A stretch of 7,235 bases of DNA, from contig JAFDIC010000201.1 in assembly GCA_019308525.1 (NCBI GenBank), forward strand, positions 1-7,235, given 5' to 3'. The translations under genes and the position numbers were made by a program. Positions 5,979 to 7,235 of the stretch are shown piece by piece (position 1 is the first letter of the stretch; each line of letters starts with the position of its first letter). The stretch comes from Deltaproteobacteria bacterium. GTDB taxonomy: Bacteria; Desulfobacterota; DSM-4660; Desulfatiglandales; HGW-15. The notes under the pieces were generated by a model that ran no database searches, had not been told where the DNA came from, and saw only the letters and a list, made by a program, of their open reading frames with translations.

Positions 5979-7169
5979 ATGGACTTGAATGACATAGTGA
6001 TTGTCAGTGCGTCCCGGAGCCCCATGGGTCTTTTCGGAGGAAGCTTGAAAGACCTGACAGTAGTCGGAATGGGATCCCAGGTGATAAAAAAGACACTGGA
6101 GAAAACCGGCCTTGAGCCCGGCATGGTGGATATGACGGTATTTGGGAACTGCCGGCAGGCCGGAAACGGGGTCAATCCGGCCAGGACCGCTGCCCAACTG
6201 GCAGGGATACCAATGGATCGCTTCGCCCAGACCGTGAACTGCGCATGCCCTACGGGAGTCAAGGCGTTGATTATAGCTTCTCAAGACATCAGGCTGGGTG
6301 ACGGAGAAATCATTGTGGCCGGCGGCATGGAACATATGAGCAGTATCCCGCATCTCATAACGGGGCACAGGTGGGAAGGGTTTCGCCTGGGCAACGTTAC
6401 CATCATGGATGGCTGGTATGATACCTTTGACAGGATCGCCAAGTGCTACATGGGGACCACGGCGGAGAACGTGGCGGAGAGGTACAACATCTCAAGAGAA
6501 GACCAGGACAGGTTTGCATATAGCAGCCACAGGAAGGCTTCCAGGGCCCAAAAGGAAGGCAAGTTCAAGGACGAAATAGTACCGATTGACGTGCCTGCCA
6601 CGAAAAAGAAGGAAGGGTTCGTGTTTTCCGAGGATGAGTGTATCAGGCACGATGCGGACCTGGAAAAGATGGCCAAATTGCGACCAGCCTTTAAAGAAGG
6701 GGGCACTGTCACCGCCGGAAATGCCTGCGGCATGCCGGACGGGGCCGCTGCGCTGGTGGTAATGTCGAGGGAAAAGGGCAAATCCCTGGGCCTTGAGCCC
6801 CTGTTCAGCATCGTTTCCTATTCGAACGGGGCGGTGGATAATGCTTACATGGGGATAGGGCCGACCGTCTCAATACCTATCGCCCTGAAAAGGGCCGGTC
6901 TCAGCAAGGATGATATTGACATCTACGAGATCAATGAGGCCTTTGCCGCTACAAGCCTTGCCTGTGAAAGGATCCTGGGTCTAGATCCTGAAAAGGTGAA
7001 TGTCAACGGCGGCGCAATCGCCCTGGGGCATCCCACGGGGTGCAGTGGGGCCAGGCTGCTGGTCACCTTGTATCATGTGCTCAAGCAGCAGGATAAAGAA
7101 CTTGGAGTCGCCAGCCTTTGCGGTGGAGGCGGTGTTTCTTGTGCAATGATAATAAGAAGGGAAAGATAG
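5979..7169 (+). CDS. Thiolase / acetyl-CoA acetyltransferase
   Basis: The 396-residue protein is a full-length thiolase, catalysing CoA-dependent cleavage of a 3-oxoacyl-CoA to acetyl-CoA and a shortened acyl-CoA, or the reverse condensation. Catalytic residues fall where expected: nucleophile Cys90 ([12 protein letters not shown]), Asn319 in INEAFAA, His351 in [17 protein letters not shown], and the acid/base Cys381 in SLCGGGGVS. These match the well-known 89/316/348/378 set of the Zoogloea enzyme in order and spacing. The segment after the nucleophile is PTG instead of the common GSG. GGMEHMS is the typical signature of the N-terminal half. ATG 5979 is supported by AAGGGGG (5964-5970), 8 bases upstream. 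It follows the hydratase gene by 45 bases with no terminator between, so the two probably act in the same beta-oxidation-type route. Thiolase family is secure; chain length preference is not known. Confidence 0.95.
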   Translation: MDLNDIVIVSASRSPMGLFGGSLKDLTVVGMGSQVIKKTLEKTGLEPGMVDMTVFGNCRQAGNGVNPARTAAQLAGIPMDRFAQTVNCACPTGVKALIIASQDIRLGDGEIIVAGGMEHMSSIPHLITGHRWEGFRLGNVTIMDGWYDTFDRIAKCYMGTTAENVAERYNISREDQDRFAYSSHRKASRAQKEGKFKDEIVPIDVPATKKKEGFVFSEDECIRHDADLEKMAKLRPAFKEGGTVTAGNACGMPDGAAALVVMSREKGKSLGLEPLFSIVSYSNGAVDNAYMGIGPTVSIPIALKRAGLSKDDIDIYEINEAFAATSLACERILGLDPEKVNVNGGAIALGHPTGCSGARLLVTLYHVLKQQDKELGVASLCGGGGVSCAMIIRRER

Positions 7170-7190
7170 GAGCGAGAGCGGAATCTTGAT

Positions 7191-7200
7191 AGGAGGAGGT
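7191..7200 (+). promoter_or_regulatory. Very strong ribosome binding site
   Basis: AGGAGGAGGT is close to the full anti-Shine-Dalgarno complement and ends 6 bases before ATG 7207. It fixes the start of the last, truncated gene and predicts higher translation than its operon neighbours. Confidence 0.8.
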
Positions 7201-7206
7201 TCGAAA

Positions 7207-7235
7207 ATGGAAGATATAAAGGCCATTGACATAAT
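7207..7235 (+). CDS. Start of an unidentified gene, 3' truncated by window edge
   Basis: Only nine full codons are visible (MEDIKAIDI). The strong ribosome site and a 37-base gap after the thiolase, with no terminator, indicate a further operon member. A dehydrogenase or another CoA-pathway enzyme would fit the context, but the residues seen do not identify a family. Confidence 0.7.

Noticed and set aside
5723..6368. Overlapping minus-strand open frames over the hydratase/thiolase junction
   Set aside because: They are antisense to two well-supported genes, have low-quality compositions and no ribosome sites or domains.

Overview
The window carries CoA-thioester and fatty-acid or organic-acid catabolism genes, all on the + strand. 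The protein set (AMP-forming acyl-CoA synthetase, a separate ADP-forming acyl-CoA synthetase alpha subunit, TetR regulators of the acyl-CoA-responsive kind, crotonase, thiolase) and the moderate GC content are what one sees in anaerobic Desulfobacterota (sulfate reducers or syntrophs). That assignment is inference from gene content only; no RNA gene or other phylogenetic marker is present.

Region 1 (1-2650) holds the 3' part of an AMP-forming acyl-CoA synthetase, followed after 5 bases by a complete alpha subunit of an NDP-forming acyl-CoA synthetase. They look co-transcribed. The ATP-grasp beta subunit that the alpha subunit normally needs is not in the window.

Region 2 (2651-4390) is a decay zone, visibly more A/T-rich in its middle. 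It contains the first ~80 residues of another acyl-CoA ligase that ends abruptly in unrelated sequence, weak short reading frames on both strands, an inverted repeat, and a TetR-family gene cut by one in-frame TAA stop. It looks like a place where an activation-gene/regulator module has been deleted and broken.

Region 3 (4391-7235) looks intact and operon-like. A near-consensus sigma70-type promoter with a palindrome over its -10 edge precedes a full TetR regulator paralogous to the broken one. It is followed by an enoyl-CoA hydratase/isomerase-family protein, a thiolase with all catalytic residues, and the start of another gene with a very strong ribosome binding site. Inferred logic: an acyl-CoA made by the synthetases relieves repression by the TetR protein, and hydratase plus thiolase carry out beta-oxidation-type steps. 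Dehydrogenases needed to complete such a pathway are not visible here.

I found no CRISPR, tRNA, rRNA, intact transposase or recognisable defence system. The most notable points are the nonsense-broken regulator beside its intact paralogue, the promoter/palindrome, the orphan alpha subunit, and altered active-site surroundings in the hydratase and thiolase.
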